Shown here: piece by piece, positions 54,280 through 63,530 of the stretch
Position numbering within the stretch: position 1 is the stretch's first letter
Layout of the letters: the number at the start of each line of letters is the position of its first letter
Assembly (NCBI GenBank): GCA_934202525.1
Contig: CAKPYB010000002.1
Span: 1-64,000 of the forward strand
Length of the DNA: 64,000 nt
DNA from: an uncultured Prevotella sp.
Lineage (GTDB): Bacteria; Bacteroidota; Bacteroidia; Bacteroidales; Bacteroidaceae
Direction: 5' to 3'
Made by a program: the position numbers and the translations under genes
The notes under the pieces: model-generated
What the model was told of the DNA's origin: nothing
The model's database searches: none
What the model saw: only the letters and a program-made list of their open reading frames with translations

Positions 54280-54372
54280 GCTACGGCTAATAGAGTAGAT
54301 GTGGGGAGTTACCCCCAGCACCGACACACGAAAAAAAAAGGTCGCTCCCCTATTTGGGTAGCGACCTTTATC
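54229..54372 (+). repeat. HU 3' end plus terminator, copy A
   Basis: Repeated at 56549-56693 with a few differences (GGCGACGGC becomes GGCGGCAGC; one extra C). Confidence 0.9.
54338..54369. terminator. terminator between convergent genes
   Basis: AAAGGTCGCT pairs with AGCGACCTTT (54360-54369), with A-run before and T-run after. Confidence 0.88.
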
Positions 54373-54374
54373 GT

Positions 54375-55865
54375 TTATATTCTTTTAAAGAAACCTTCGT
54401 ATTCATCGTCCAAGATTTTCCAAACGCCATTTTTGCGACCTCCTTCTCTTACAATTAGGTTTTGGTCGGAAAGTTGTTTGAGGTATCGCTGTACTTGTCT
54501 TAAAGAAATCCCCATGTTTTCCGACATTTGGGCAGCACTGATTTGAGGCGTCTGAGAAATCAACTTATAGATTTGTCGTTGAGCTTTTGCAAATTCTTTT
54601 GTGACATTTGCTTTTTCTTTTACGACATCATCCGTCTCTTTTACGACATCTTTTACGACATCATTTGCCTCTTTTATGACATGAGGGTTGTCTTTTACGA
54701 CATCCACCCCATAATTGAGGTTCCATAGAGTAACATGAAATTCCGTTGCATTGGAACTGAACTCTGGTGCGTGATAATTTTCCAAGTTCTCAAAACGCTT
54801 GTATTCACCAATAATCTTTTTCATTCCACTGCCTCTACGCTCCATGAGTTTCAAGCGATGGAAAAAGTCTGCAAGTAAAGGGTTGCGACGTTTTGATGGC
54901 ACAGTCAGAGGATTAAGTTGTTGTATCAATCGTCCATCAAACATGCCACCAGGGGAATACACTTCCATACGGTCGTCATACATATCTATATGTATCTCAC
55001 TGCCAAGTTCCATGTAATCACGATGAATGATGGCATTGCATATCACTTCGGTTACGGCACGCTCTGGATAATCTGGCAGTTCTTCTCGATATTCAGCTTC
55101 TTTCCACCATCTTCTGTGAGAGTTATTTCTCACAAAAGCAACAGCATCTTGCAATTGACTGATGACACTACCTTCCAATTCGGCATCATCCAAAGCCTCC
55201 CCCAAACCACTCGTCATGTCAAGTCCATTCCAACGTGTGCAGAAGATACGAGAATGGCGTATAGGGGAATCATCTGCCAATAATGCACCGGCATTGGTTA
55301 GTTTCCCGTCATTGTCAACTATTCCCCATGAAACGAAATCACTATCATCAAACGATTGGTTCAATCGCTTAAAATGAACAGATTTGAGCTTGGAGAAAGA
55401 CATATCCTCAAACTTGTATGGTGATGGGATAGCATCGAACGAACGACCAGCACCTCTCATAACAAGGCTTTTCAATTGAAGCCTGTTAGCTACCACAGAT
55501 TCATTGCCAACCCTTACAAATGCCAATCGTTGCTTATCACCTATATAATAATATGGTGTCTCTTGTCCTTTATAGACATGAAGCAGCACAAGCTTCTTTC
55601 CGCCCACCTCCTTAAATTCGAGGTTGACAGCAGGTATAGGGTCAAGTTTGGTTTTTATCTCCTCACTTATTCTCTCTGCATCACCTTCAGCATCAGCAAG
55701 TCCTATCACATGGTCGTCGTCACTGATACCAAACACCAATGTTCCGCCCTCGCCATTGGCAAAGGCAGAAACACTTTTTAGCCAACTCTTAGGTCGTTTG
55801 ACTTCGAGTTGTTGCTTCTTATCGTAGGCTGTTGCTTCGCCTATTAACTTGTTTATGTTTGACAT
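54375..55865 (-). CDS. AlbA_2/Schlafen-type ATP-binding transcriptional regulator-like protein
   Basis: 496 aa. The N-terminal AlbA_2 (Schlafen-like) domain (LEVKRPKSWLKSVSAFANGE, then GGTLVFGISDDDHVIGL) is followed by an ATP-binding C-terminal domain of the putative transcriptional regulator type (ELPDYPERAVTEVICNAIIH, HRDYMELGSEIHIDMYDDRM with NAI-HRDY, RRNPLLADFFHRLKLMERRG). A linker of DVVK units (~410-440) leads to a C-terminal winged helix (QISAAQMSENMGISLRQVQR). It lies between the two copies of the duplicated smalltalk module and reads against them. Confidence 0.87.
   Translation of the reverse strand: MSNINKLIGEATAYDKKQQLEVKRPKSWLKSVSAFANGEGGTLVFGISDDDHVIGLADAEGDAERISEEIKTKLDPIPAVNLEFKEVGGKKLVLLHVYKGQETPYYYIGDKQRLAFVRVGNESVVANRLQLKSLVMRGAGRSFDAIPSPYKFEDMSFSKLKSVHFKRLNQSFDDSDFVSWGIVDNDGKLTNAGALLADDSPIRHSRIFCTRWNGLDMTSGLGEALDDAELEGSVISQLQDAVAFVRNNSHRRWWKEAEYREELPDYPERAVTEVICNAIIHRDYMELGSEIHIDMYDDRMEVYSPGGMFDGRLIQQLNPLTVPSKRRNPLLADFFHRLKLMERRGSGMKKIIGEYKRFENLENYHAPEFSSNATEFHVTLWNLNYGVDVVKDNPHVIKEANDVVKDVVKETDDVVKEKANVTKEFAKAQRQIYKLISQTPQISAAQMSENMGISLRQVQRYLKQLSDQNLIVREGGRKNGVWKILDDEYEGFFKRI
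54595..54712 (-). repeat. in-frame 12-15 bp repeats (DVVK)
   Basis: TCTTTTACGACAT occurs five times on the + strand with small changes, encoding VVKDVVKETDDVVKEKANV-like linker units. Confidence 0.8.
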
Positions 55866-55902
55866 ATTCCATTTATTTACTACAAATAACGCGGCAATCT
55901 AT

Positions 55903-55999
55903 AATAGAGTGATATCGATGATGTTACTACTATTATTTATTCCAACCAAATCTGCAATTTCGCCACTTCCATCATCGTCAATGAGATAATCATAATCTG
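55903..55999 (-). pseudogene. possible C-terminal fragment of a helicase-type protein
   Basis: Minus frame reads DYDYLIDDDGSGEIADLVGI and NNSSNIIDITLL before TAG. The DDGSGEIAD-type string resembles C-terminal domains of some defence-island helicases, but the match is from memory. It begins a base out of frame with the Abi_2 stub, so a deletion may have joined two genes. Confidence 0.35.
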
Positions 56000-56122
56000 C
56001 TATAATCTTCTGTAATTCTCAAGAAAAGCATTTGCCTTTCTCTCATCCATAATCACCAATCCCTCATTTTGAAGATTGGCTAAAAGGGTTGCTGTACCAA
56101 GTGGTGGATTAATATATTCCAT
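56000..56122 (-). pseudogene. Abi_2 family N-terminal stub (2)
   Basis: 40 codons from ATG 56122: MEYINPPLGTATLLANLQNE, then GLVIMDERKANAFLENYRRL, then stop. This is the family's N-terminal helix-loop (Y.NPP...LL..L...GL.I.D...A..FL..Y.RL). Abi_2 proteins have roughly 300 residues, so nearly nine tenths is missing. Upstream in-frame codons to 56221 cross the promoter and hairpin and are not coding. Confidence 0.65.
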
Positions 56123-56141
56123 ACGCATATAAACAAAAAGT

Positions 56142-56198
56142 TCCGCCCTGGTACGCTGTTCTATGGGAAGCATGGCGGATTCTAGTGCTGCAAAGATA
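56142..56198 (-). promoter_or_regulatory. -7 box and leader hairpin of Abi_2 stub 2
   Basis: Minus-strand TATCTTTG (56191-56198), then a leader with TCCGCC (minus) pairing GGCGGA (+ 56142-56147 with 56174-56179) and GCGTACCAG in its 3' arm, 20 bases before ATG. Compare 52141-52197. Confidence 0.65.
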
Positions 56199-56257
56199 CT
56201 GTTTTTATTTGATTTCTCCAAATATTTTCTTCAAAATCTACTTATCAAATATGTATT

Positions 56258-56521
56258 TTAACGTAAAAAGTTCTAATTTCCATGTTTTTCCCCTCACAAT
56301 CTATGGCAGAAATGTTAATGGAATTTCACATAACTCTGCAAGGTGATTTTTGGTGGTGTAGGAAAAATGTAGTATCTTTGCACCTGTAATCAAGAACATT
56401 ATTAATCACTAAAAAAACTAGAAAATTATGAAGAAAGAAACTTGGAAACAGATTTTTCAGATTGTACTCACAATCTTGACGGCGCTCGGCACTACCCTCG
56501 GAGTAACATCATGCATGGGGG
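56258..56521 (+). repeat. 264-bp direct repeat, copy B
   Basis: Second copy of 53443-53706. Inner 103 bp at 56302-56404, -7 box TATCTTTG at 56373-56380. Confidence 0.92.
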
Positions 56522-56526
56522 GATGA
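56428..56526 (+). CDS. smalltalk protein, duplicate
   Basis: 32 aa, identical to the copy at 53613 except for the last residue (Gly for Val). It is not followed by an intact HU gene: after its stop comes a 20-base GTTGATAGTTAATAATTAAT mini-repeat and then the duplicated HU tail. Confidence 0.85.
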   Translation: MKKETWKQIFQIVLTILTALGTTLGVTSCMGG

Positions 56527-56548
56527 TAGTTGATAGTTAATAATTAAT

Positions 56549-56693
56549 GGCGGCGACAGCGGCACTACCACTCCTGGCGGCAGCGATGGACTGGAGTAAG
56601 CTACGGCTAATAGAGTAGATGTGGGGAGTTACCCCCCAGCACCGACACATGAAAAAAAAAGGTCGCTCCCCTAATTGGGGAGCGACCTTTATC
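56549..56693 (+). pseudogene. HU-HIG gene remnant (3' end) with terminator, copy B
   Basis: Codons for GGDSGTTTPGGSDGLE survive, followed by the same stop, spacer and terminator as copy A. About 500 bp of HU coding sequence is missing relative to copy A. The terminator stem AAAGGTCGCTCCCC/GGGGAGCGACCTTT (56658-56690) is better paired than in copy A. Confidence 0.85.
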
Positions 56694-56749
56694 TTTATAT
56701 TTGAATTTTGATGTAATCTTAATTCAACGATGCATCATCTGCAAGGAAA

Positions 56750-56908
56750 TTAATCCTTGAAGAAATCCTTAACAGCCTCGTTTGGTACCATCTTCTCATC
56801 GAAAACGTATGCACCAGTCTTAGGGCTCTTAACCATCTTGATAACCTTTGTATATGCGCGACCATCCATGTTACCTTCGTGGAGGGTAGCGACCGCTTTC
56901 TTTGCCAT
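56750..56908 (-). CDS. DUF4295 ribosome-associated protein
   Basis: 52 aa, basic: MAKKAVATLHEGNMDGRAYT, then VIKMVKSPKTGAYVFDEKMV. It follows rpmG by 44 bases, the conserved Bacteroidetes place of DUF4295. This family has been reported (to my recollection, as bL38 in Flavobacterium) to be a ribosomal protein; treat as likely. In relatives ftsY comes next, here the accessory island does. Confidence 0.88.
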   Translation of the reverse strand: MAKKAVATLHEGNMDGRAYTKVIKMVKSPKTGAYVFDEKMVPNEAVKDFFKD

Positions 56909-56952
56909 AGTCTATTTAATTGATAAAATTGTTTATAAACTTGTAAGCGAGC

Positions 56953-57141
56953 TTACTTAATCTCCTTGTGAAGAGTCATCTTCTTAAGGATTGGGTTGTA
57001 CTTCATCAACTCAAGACGCTCAGGAGTGTTCTTACGATTCTTTGTAGTCACGTAACGGCTTGTACCTGGCATACCACTGTTCTTGTGCTCAGTGCACTCG
57101 AGGATAACTTGTACTCTATTACCTTTTGCTTTCTTTGCCAT
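56953..57141 (-). CDS. rpmG: 50S ribosomal protein L33
   Basis: 62 aa. [20 protein letters not shown], then [20 protein letters not shown] and [16 protein letters not shown]. The usual zinc-type cysteines are reduced to a single Cys, i.e. the C-minus form. Five bases after rpmB. Confidence 0.96.
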   Translation of the reverse strand: MAKKAKGNRVQVILECTEHKNSGMPGTSRYVTTKNRKNTPERLELMKYNPILKKMTLHKEIK

Positions 57142-57146
57142 GATAT

Positions 57147-57410
57147 TTATTCTCCTATAACTTTAATGTCCTTCCAATCTACGTAGCCCTTCTTTACTGC
57201 CTGATTCAAAGCAGCATCGAGACCTACCTTATTAATAAGACGAAGACCAGCAGCACTGATCTTGAGGCTGATCCAGCAACCCTCTTCTACATAGTAGAAT
57301 TTCTTGCTGAAGAGGTTAACATCAAAGCTTCTCTTTGTACGGTGCTTTGAGTGAGACACATTGCAACCTAACTGTGCCTTCTTACCTGTAATTTGACAAA
57401 TCTTAGACAT
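57147..57410 (-). CDS. rpmB: 50S ribosomal protein L28
   Basis: 87 aa. [20 protein letters not shown], then [20 protein letters not shown] and [18 protein letters not shown]. First gene of rpmB-rpmG-DUF4295 behind its own promoter. Confidence 0.96.
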   Translation of the reverse strand: MSKICQITGKKAQLGCNVSHSKHRTKRSFDVNLFSKKFYYVEEGCWISLKISAAGLRLINKVGLDAALNQAVKKGYVDWKDIKVIGE

Positions 57411-57462
57411 TTCTATCTTTAATTTTGTAATTCGTTAATTGATACCTATTCCAAACAGAGTG

Positions 57463-57470
57463 CAAAATTA
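57463..57470 (-). promoter_or_regulatory. -7 box TAATTTTG for rpmB
   Basis: Minus-strand TTGTAATTTTGCACTC ~53 bases before the rpmB ATG. Confidence 0.65.
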
Positions 57471-57557
57471 CAAAATAATTTGGTAATAACAAAATAATCC
57501 CTAAAAGAACGCTGTCTTTTAAGGATTATTAATATTTGATAGCCTTAAATTAGCAAT

Positions 57558-58070
57558 TTAAGCCTCTTTTTTAAGTTCTTCAGCATGTTCTTTCAAGAAT
57601 TCGAGCATGCCTTTAAGCGCTGTATTTGTGGCAATTGCAAGGTTGATGTCGCGTCCGAAATCTTCGGTGAGTTTTACCACGCGAACATCGTTCTTATCGC
57701 CATAACCTACATAGATTGTGCCCACAGGAATGGCTGGAGTTCCACCCGTTGGACCAGCCACACCCGTTGCTGAAATGGCGAAGTCTACATTCAGGGTCTT
57801 GATTGTGCCGAGCACCATCTCCCTAGCCACTTCCTCGCAAACGGCAGTCTGCTCCTCAAGAACCTCATGGCTCACGCCCAAAAGATTCTCCTTTACCTCG
57901 TTAGTGTAGCTTACTACACCACCCTTGAAGTAATTGCTGGCACCTGGCACAGAAATCAGCGCCTCGGCGATACGACCACCTGTGCAGCTCTCTGCTGTGC
58001 CTACTGTCTTGTCACTGTTGTAGAGCATCTCCTGGATGCCCTTGCTCAATATCTTTGTTTCAAATTCCAT
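57558..58070 (-). CDS. CinA C-terminal domain protein (nicotinamide-nucleotide amidase type)
   Basis: 170 aa, only the CinA amidase domain (PncC-like). TVGTAESCTGGRIAEALISV carries the conserved Ser-Cys-Thr-Gly-Gly loop, then FKGGVVSYTNEVKENLLGV and ISATGVAGPTGGTP. PncC enzymes deamidate nicotinamide mononucleotide to nicotinate mononucleotide. It is five bases behind tsaD. Confidence 0.92.
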   Translation of the reverse strand: MEFETKILSKGIQEMLYNSDKTVGTAESCTGGRIAEALISVPGASNYFKGGVVSYTNEVKENLLGVSHEVLEEQTAVCEEVAREMVLGTIKTLNVDFAISATGVAGPTGGTPAIPVGTIYVGYGDKNDVRVVKLTEDFGRDINLAIATNTALKGMLEFLKEHAEELKKEA

Positions 58071-58075
58071 ATTTC

Positions 58076-59101
58076 TTACTTAAATGTTACTTTACTATAG
58101 GCTGGCAAGTCGATGGTTGCAAACTCGCCATCACGATACTTGAAGGTTCCCACGCAGCCTATCATCGCCGCATTATCGGTAGTATAGCTGAACTTAGGGA
58201 TGTAGATAGTCCAGCCGAAACGCTTGGCATGGTCGCGGAAAGCGTTGCGCAAACCATTATTGGCGCTCACACCTCCAGCTACAGCCACATGCTTGATGCC
58301 GGTCTGCTTGACAGCCATGCGGAGTTTCTTCATCAGAATATCAACGATGGTAAACTCTATGCTGGCAGCCAGATCGTACTTGTTCTTCTCTACAAAATCA
58401 GGATCAGCAGCCACCCATTTGCGCAAGCTGTAGAGGAAACTTGTCTTGAAGCCAGAGAAACTGTAGTTCAAACCCGGAATATGAGGCTCAGAGAAACTGA
58501 ATGCCTTCGGATTGCCCTGGCGTGCATACTTATCTACGACAGGACCACCAGGATAGCCCCACTCCAGTACCTTGGCACACTTGTCAATAGCCTCGCCAGC
58601 CGCATCATCGATGGTCTGTCCCAGCACTTCCATATCGTTGTAGGCATTCACCTTTACGATCTGAGAATTTCCACCGCTCACGAGAAGACAGATGAACGGG
58701 AATGGAGGTGCACTCTGGTCATCATCGCTCTCCTTGATGAAATGAGCCATCACATGACCCTGCAGATGGTTTACATCAATCATCGGAATATTGAGCGAAC
58801 GGGCGAATCCCTTGGCAAAGCTTACACCCACAAGGAGCGAACCCATCAGACCCGGACCACGGGTGAAGGCTACGGCAGAAAGATCTTCCTTCTTGATGCC
58901 GGCACGCGCGATGGCCTGGTCAACGACAGGAACCACATTCTGCTGGTGGGCACGGGAAGCCAACTCCGGAACAACACCGCCGTAAGCTTTGTGAACCTCC
59001 TGAGAGGCGGTAACATTGCTCAGCAGCACACCATTCTTGAGCACTGCGGCAGAGGTATCGTCGCAGCTGCTCTCTATACCTAATATATATATATCCTTCA
59101 T
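58076..59101 (-). CDS. tsaD: tRNA threonylcarbamoyladenosine synthase subunit TsaD
   Basis: 341 aa ASKHA-fold protein that, with TsaB and TsaE, transfers the carbamoyl-threonine group to A37 of ANN-decoding tRNAs. Metal histidines in VNHLQGHVMAHF, GIESSCDDTSAAVL at the N-terminus, SGGNSQIV and GGVSANNGLR are present. Middle gene of map-tsaD-cinA. Confidence 0.96.
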   Translation of the reverse strand: MKDIYILGIESSCDDTSAAVLKNGVLLSNVTASQEVHKAYGGVVPELASRAHQQNVVPVVDQAIARAGIKKEDLSAVAFTRGPGLMGSLLVGVSFAKGFARSLNIPMIDVNHLQGHVMAHFIKESDDDQSAPPFPFICLLVSGGNSQIVKVNAYNDMEVLGQTIDDAAGEAIDKCAKVLEWGYPGGPVVDKYARQGNPKAFSFSEPHIPGLNYSFSGFKTSFLYSLRKWVAADPDFVEKNKYDLAASIEFTIVDILMKKLRMAVKQTGIKHVAVAGGVSANNGLRNAFRDHAKRFGWTIYIPKFSYTTDNAAMIGCVGTFKYRDGEFATIDLPAYSKVTFK

Positions 59102-59117
59102 TTCTTAACATTTAACG

Positions 59118-59978
59118 TTAATATGTCAAAACCTCCACACCTGTCTCTGTCATCACAAGCGTGTGCTCCCACTGTGCAGATGGCTTCTCATCACCGGTGA
59201 TTACTTCCCAACCGTACGGATCGTCCGCATCGAGGAAAACCTGCCAGGTGCCCATGTTGATCATTGGCTCGATGGTGAACACCATGCCGGGAACGAGCAG
59301 CATGCCCGTGCCTCTATGACCATAGTGAAGAACCTCAGGCTCTTCATGGAACTGGCAACCTACGCCATGACCGCAAAGATCGCGAACCACACCATAACCA
59401 TACTTCTTGCAATGCTTCTCGATAGCATGACCGATATCACCTACAAAAGAGTAAGGCTTGGCAACCTCCATACCGATTTCCAGGCATTCCTTGGCTACGC
59501 GAACCAGCTGCTCCTTCTCAGGAGTAGTCTTGCCACCAACGATAAACATACGGCTGGCGTCAGCATAGTAGCCATCTACGATGGTTGTCATGTCAACATT
59601 GATGATGTCGCCCTCCTCGAGCACATCCTCTTCCTTAGGAATACCATGGCAAACCACTTCGTTGATAGAGGTACAAACGCTCTTAGGATAACCCTCGTAG
59701 TTGAGGCACGCAGGAATGGCATTGTGATCCTTGCAATACTGCATGCAGAGATCATCAATCTCCTGGGTGTTGATTCCCGGACGAATCATCTCTGCTACCG
59801 CATCGAGACAACCGGTATTTACGACACCACTCTTGCGGATGCCTTCTATCTGTTCTGGAGTTTTAATCAAGTCACGGGTAGGAACAAGTTTACCCTTGTT
59901 TTCCCAAAACATCACCTGCTTGTCGAGCTCTGTTAGAGGCTGACCTGGCAAGCAATGCCATCTTTTCTTCTTAATCAT
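59118..59978 (-). CDS. map: type I methionine aminopeptidase
   Basis: 286 aa. Removes N-terminal Met. The five metal ligands lie in INVDMTTIVDGYYADASRMF (two Asp), GHGVGCQFHEEPEVLHY (His), VFTIEPMI (Glu) and QWEHTLVMTETG (Glu). It carries a ~40-residue N-terminal extension (KKKRWHCLPGQPLTELDKQV) found in some Bacteroidetes enzymes. First gene of the operon, with a promoter at 60007. Confidence 0.95.
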   Translation of the reverse strand: MIKKKRWHCLPGQPLTELDKQVMFWENKGKLVPTRDLIKTPEQIEGIRKSGVVNTGCLDAVAEMIRPGINTQEIDDLCMQYCKDHNAIPACLNYEGYPKSVCTSINEVVCHGIPKEEDVLEEGDIINVDMTTIVDGYYADASRMFIVGGKTTPEKEQLVRVAKECLEIGMEVAKPYSFVGDIGHAIEKHCKKYGYGVVRDLCGHGVGCQFHEEPEVLHYGHRGTGMLLVPGMVFTIEPMINMGTWQVFLDADDPYGWEVITGDEKPSAQWEHTLVMTETGVEVLTY

Positions 59979-60006
59979 TGTATTATGTATTTAATATTTG
60001 CGACTG

Positions 60007-60014
60007 CAAAAGTA
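60007..60014 (-). promoter_or_regulatory. -7 box TACTTTTG for map
   Basis: Minus-strand TGTACTTTTGCAGTC ~29 bases before ATG 59978. Confidence 0.6.
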
Positions 60015-60086
60015 CATTTTTTATTGCAGAGCACAAAATAAAATGGCAATTATTTGCATTTTAGCGCAAATAATCACCATAAATAA

Positions 60087-60707
60087 TTACTTCAAATGCT
60101 CGTAAATCTTATCGCACCAGTCTTCGCCATTCTGCGGACAATAAGTAAACAGGCCCAACTCAGAGGCTGAGCAGCAGTTGCGGGGACCGTCATCAATAAA
60201 CAGGCATTCTTCAGGCAGAATGTGTTCCTGAGAAAGGACATAACGGAAGAAATTCTCATCCGGCTTCATATACTTTACTTCATAAGACCGATACATCGCA
60301 TCGAAATAATCGCCGATAGGATGACCGTCGCCAGAGAACGCCTCGCTGTCTACCCAGGCTGATACATAAGGGTTGGTATTGCTGAGCAAGATTACACGGT
60401 AGCCCTGCTTCTTAAGATTGCGGAGAGTAACCAGATTGCGTTCTGGAATTTCCTTCATGTAGCCCAGCCAGCAATGCTGCAGTTCCTCGAAGGTTACCTC
60501 ACGGCCAATCTTCTTGCACACTTCCCTACGGTATTCCTCCTCGGAAATCTTGCCCTCTTCCAGCTGACCGTTTAAGCCAACCTGTTTATAAGGGTCCATC
60601 TTCTCCGCAAACTCCTTCATACCCAACTCAATGAAACGTTTGCCTGCCTCATTCTCGTCGAGAGTGATGATGACACCACCCATATCAAAAATCACAGTTT
60701 TAATCAT
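60087..60707 (-). CDS. HAD-superfamily hydrolase (HAD-IA, YihX-like)
   Basis: 206 aa. Motif I FDMGGVIITLDENE carries the nucleophile Asp; in the YihX group the second Asp is replaced by Gly. Motif II LLSNTN, motif III Lys in YEVKYMKPDENFF, and motif IV ECLFIDDGPRNC. Probably a small-molecule phosphatase. It lies 36 bases after metH on the same strand. Confidence 0.88.
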   Translation of the reverse strand: MIKTVIFDMGGVIITLDENEAGKRFIELGMKEFAEKMDPYKQVGLNGQLEEGKISEEEYRREVCKKIGREVTFEELQHCWLGYMKEIPERNLVTLRNLKKQGYRVILLSNTNPYVSAWVDSEAFSGDGHPIGDYFDAMYRSYEVKYMKPDENFFRYVLSQEHILPEECLFIDDGPRNCCSASELGLFTYCPQNGEDWCDKIYEHLK

Positions 60708-60743
60708 AAAATTATCCTAAAAACGTTGTTATTCTTTATATTT

Positions 60744-63527
60744 TCAGAACAGCTCCAACTTGTTCTTTCTAGCCTCAGAGAGCGAGGCTATCTTAGCCTG
60801 CTCTTCATGATAGTTCTTGCGGAGCTGCTCATAGCGTTCCTTCAGTTCCGCCTCAAACTTAGGACATTCGGTCTCGTTGAGGAAGCGGGCACAGATTCCG
60901 GCATTGAGCGATGCGTCCTTCACCCAGATAACCGGTCCGTCATATTCCGGCGCAATCTTCAGAGCCACATGCAGTTCGCTTGTCGTTGCCCCACCTACCA
61001 TGATAGGAATGCGCAAACCAGCTTTCTGCATTTCTCGGGCCACATGAACCATTTCTTCAAGCGAAGGGGTGATAAGTCCGCTCAAACCGATTGCATCTAC
61101 CTTTTCATCGATAGCTTTCTGTACAATCTGTTCGGCTGGAACCATCACACCTAAGTCGATGATTTCGTAATTGTTACATGACATAACCACGCAGACGATG
61201 TTCTTTCCGATATCATGAACATCGCCCTTCACGGTTGCCATCAGAATCTTGCCGGCAGTTGTTGCTCCACCCTGCTTTTCTGCCTCGATATGAGGCTGAA
61301 GGATAGAAACTGCCGATTTCATCGTGCGAGCCGTCTTGACAACCTGCGGCAGGAACATTTCGCCTTTTCCGAAAAGTTCGCCTACCAGGTTCATGCCGTC
61401 CATCAGAGGACCCTCAATCACGTTTACTGCATGAGGATATTTGGCAAGTGCTTCGTCAATATCCTGCTGCAGGAAATCGGTGATTCCCTTTCTCAGCGCA
61501 TACTTCAGACGTTCTTCCACACTCTCCTTTCGCCATTCAGGAGCAGCCGGCTTCTTGGGAGCAACACCGCCTGCCTTAGCTGCAGCCTTGGCAGCATCAG
61601 CCTGGGCTTTTATCTCTGCCGCAAGCTCGATGAGTTCATCAGCTGCACCTTTTCTCCTATTCAGCACGACATCCTCGATGAGCTGAAGCTGTTCTTCAGG
61701 AATTTTATTGTAATCCATTCTGGCTTTGGCATTTACAATACCAAAGTCCATACCTACCTGCTGGGCATGATGCAGGAAAACACAATGGATAGCCTCACGG
61801 ATATAAGTATTGCCACGGAATGAGAACGAGAGGTTACTGACACCTCCGCTGACATGTGCGCCAGGCAGATTCTGATGAATCCACTCCGTTGCGCGGATGA
61901 ACTCAACGGCATAATTATCATGCTCCTCCATACCGGTAGCTATGGCAAGTACGTTCGGGTCGAAGATGATATCGAGCGGATTCATGCCCAACTTGTCTAC
62001 CAGAAGATGATAAGCTCGCTCTGCTATCTCGATACGGCGCTCGAAAGTGGTTGCCTGACCTACCTCATCAAAACACATCACAACGACTGCTGCACCATAG
62101 CGCAACACATCGCGGGCATGAGAAAGGAACACTTCCTCGCCCTCCTTCAGACTGATGGAATTGACAATACACTTGCCCTGGCAGCACTTTAAACCAGCCA
62201 CGATGACATCCCATTTGGAAGAGTCGATCATCACCGGAACCTTCGCAATGTCTGGTTCGGCTGCAATCATATTCAGGAAGTTAACCATCTCGGCTTTCGC
62301 ATCGAGCAAACCATCATCCATATTCACGTCAACGACAGCCGCTCCATCAGCCACTTGCTTTCTGGCAATACCGATGGCTTCTTCATAATTCTTTTCGTTA
62401 ATCAAACGCAGGAACTTCCTGCTACCAGCTACGTTACAGCGTTCGCCCACGTTGACAAACCGACTGGCGTCAACCGGTAAATGTACGGAATCATCGACCT
62501 GCAGAAGGTCTAATCCCGAGAGCCACATATACTTAGGTTTCTCCACCACCTGGTGCGGCTTCTTACCCTCAGCAATACGGGCGTAATGAGCGATGAATTC
62601 AGGACTTGTGCCGCAGCAGCCGCCAATGATATTCACGATGCCTTCATCGATGAATTCGGCAATTTGCGGAGCCATCGATTCGGCAGTCTCGTCATATTCG
62701 CCCATTTCGTTAGGCAAACCGGCATTAGGATGCGCACTTATATAATAAGGTGCAACCTGAGCCATGTGTTCGATGAAAGGCTTCATCTGAGGAGCACCAA
62801 AGGCACAGTTCATGCCGACAGAGAAGATAGGATAAGGAGAAAGCGAAGCCAGGAAAGCATCTACAGTCTGACCACTGAGCGTTCTGCCCGCCAGATCACT
62901 TACCGTAAGACTGATCATGATAGGCAGTTCTACTCCATGTTTCTCCATCATGGTGAGCGCTGCATCTATCATCGCCTTGCAGTTGAGTGTATCAAAGATG
63001 GTTTCGATGAGAATCACGTCGGCACCGCCTTCGATAAGTCCGTCCACCTGTTCGCATACATCGGTGAAAAGTTCATCGTAGGTAATCTCGCGGGCGGCAG
63101 GATTGCTGACGTCCGGACTCATGGAGCAAGTCTTGTTGGTTGGTCCCACATCTCCTGCAACGAAGCGTGGTTTATCAGGTGTAGAATACTTATCGCATTC
63201 AATACGTGCCAGTCGTGCACCCTCGAATGCCATTTCGCGGGCGCAGTTCTCCAGGTGATAATCAGCCTGCGAAATGCGCTGGCACGAAAAAGTATTCGCG
63301 GTAATAATATCGGCGCCAGCCTCCAGGTAGCGTCGGTAAATATCAGATATCACATCAGGACGAGTAATGTTGAGCATGTCGTTGTTGCCTTTCATCATAC
63401 CCGGCAAATCGCGGAACCGCTCTCCTCTGAAGTCTTCTTCTGTAAGATTATACTTCTGAATCTCAGTACCCATGGCACCATCGAGAATCAGAATCTTCTC
63501 CTTTACAATCTCTCTTAAATTCTTCAT
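60744..63527 (-). CDS. metH: cobalamin-dependent methionine synthase, without reactivation domain
   Basis: 927 aa, against ~1200 in full MetH. Domains: homocysteine-binding (1 to ~320, with Cys in GMNCAFG and [10 protein letters not shown]), pterin-binding (~340-600, starting [14 protein letters not shown]), cobalamin cap and B12-binding (~650-890, [10 protein letters not shown] with the cobalt-ligating His). The protein ends at [11 protein letters not shown], exactly where the AdoMet-binding reactivation domain would begin. A separate activation protein is presumably needed. Stop of smpB lies three bases upstream. Confidence 0.94.
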   Translation of the reverse strand: MKNLREIVKEKILILDGAMGTEIQKYNLTEEDFRGERFRDLPGMMKGNNDMLNITRPDVISDIYRRYLEAGADIITANTFSCQRISQADYHLENCAREMAFEGARLARIECDKYSTPDKPRFVAGDVGPTNKTCSMSPDVSNPAAREITYDELFTDVCEQVDGLIEGGADVILIETIFDTLNCKAMIDAALTMMEKHGVELPIMISLTVSDLAGRTLSGQTVDAFLASLSPYPIFSVGMNCAFGAPQMKPFIEHMAQVAPYYISAHPNAGLPNEMGEYDETAESMAPQIAEFIDEGIVNIIGGCCGTSPEFIAHYARIAEGKKPHQVVEKPKYMWLSGLDLLQVDDSVHLPVDASRFVNVGERCNVAGSRKFLRLINEKNYEEAIGIARKQVADGAAVVDVNMDDGLLDAKAEMVNFLNMIAAEPDIAKVPVMIDSSKWDVIVAGLKCCQGKCIVNSISLKEGEEVFLSHARDVLRYGAAVVVMCFDEVGQATTFERRIEIAERAYHLLVDKLGMNPLDIIFDPNVLAIATGMEEHDNYAVEFIRATEWIHQNLPGAHVSGGVSNLSFSFRGNTYIREAIHCVFLHHAQQVGMDFGIVNAKARMDYNKIPEEQLQLIEDVVLNRRKGAADELIELAAEIKAQADAAKAAAKAGGVAPKKPAAPEWRKESVEERLKYALRKGITDFLQQDIDEALAKYPHAVNVIEGPLMDGMNLVGELFGKGEMFLPQVVKTARTMKSAVSILQPHIEAEKQGGATTAGKILMATVKGDVHDIGKNIVCVVMSCNNYEIIDLGVMVPAEQIVQKAIDEKVDAIGLSGLITPSLEEMVHVAREMQKAGLRIPIMVGGATTSELHVALKIAPEYDGPVIWVKDASLNAGICARFLNETECPKFEAELKERYEQLRKNYHEEQAKIASLSEARKNKLELF

Positions 63528-63530
63528 TGT

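Noticed and set aside
42112..56700. CRISPR array
   Set aside because: The repeats seen are promoter duplications, mini-repeats and in-frame tandem repeats; none has regular repeat-spacer spacing and no cas genes are present.
58055..59083. A 342-codon plus-strand frame opposite tsaD (and a similar one opposite map)
   Set aside because: Both are antisense shadows of well-identified conserved genes.
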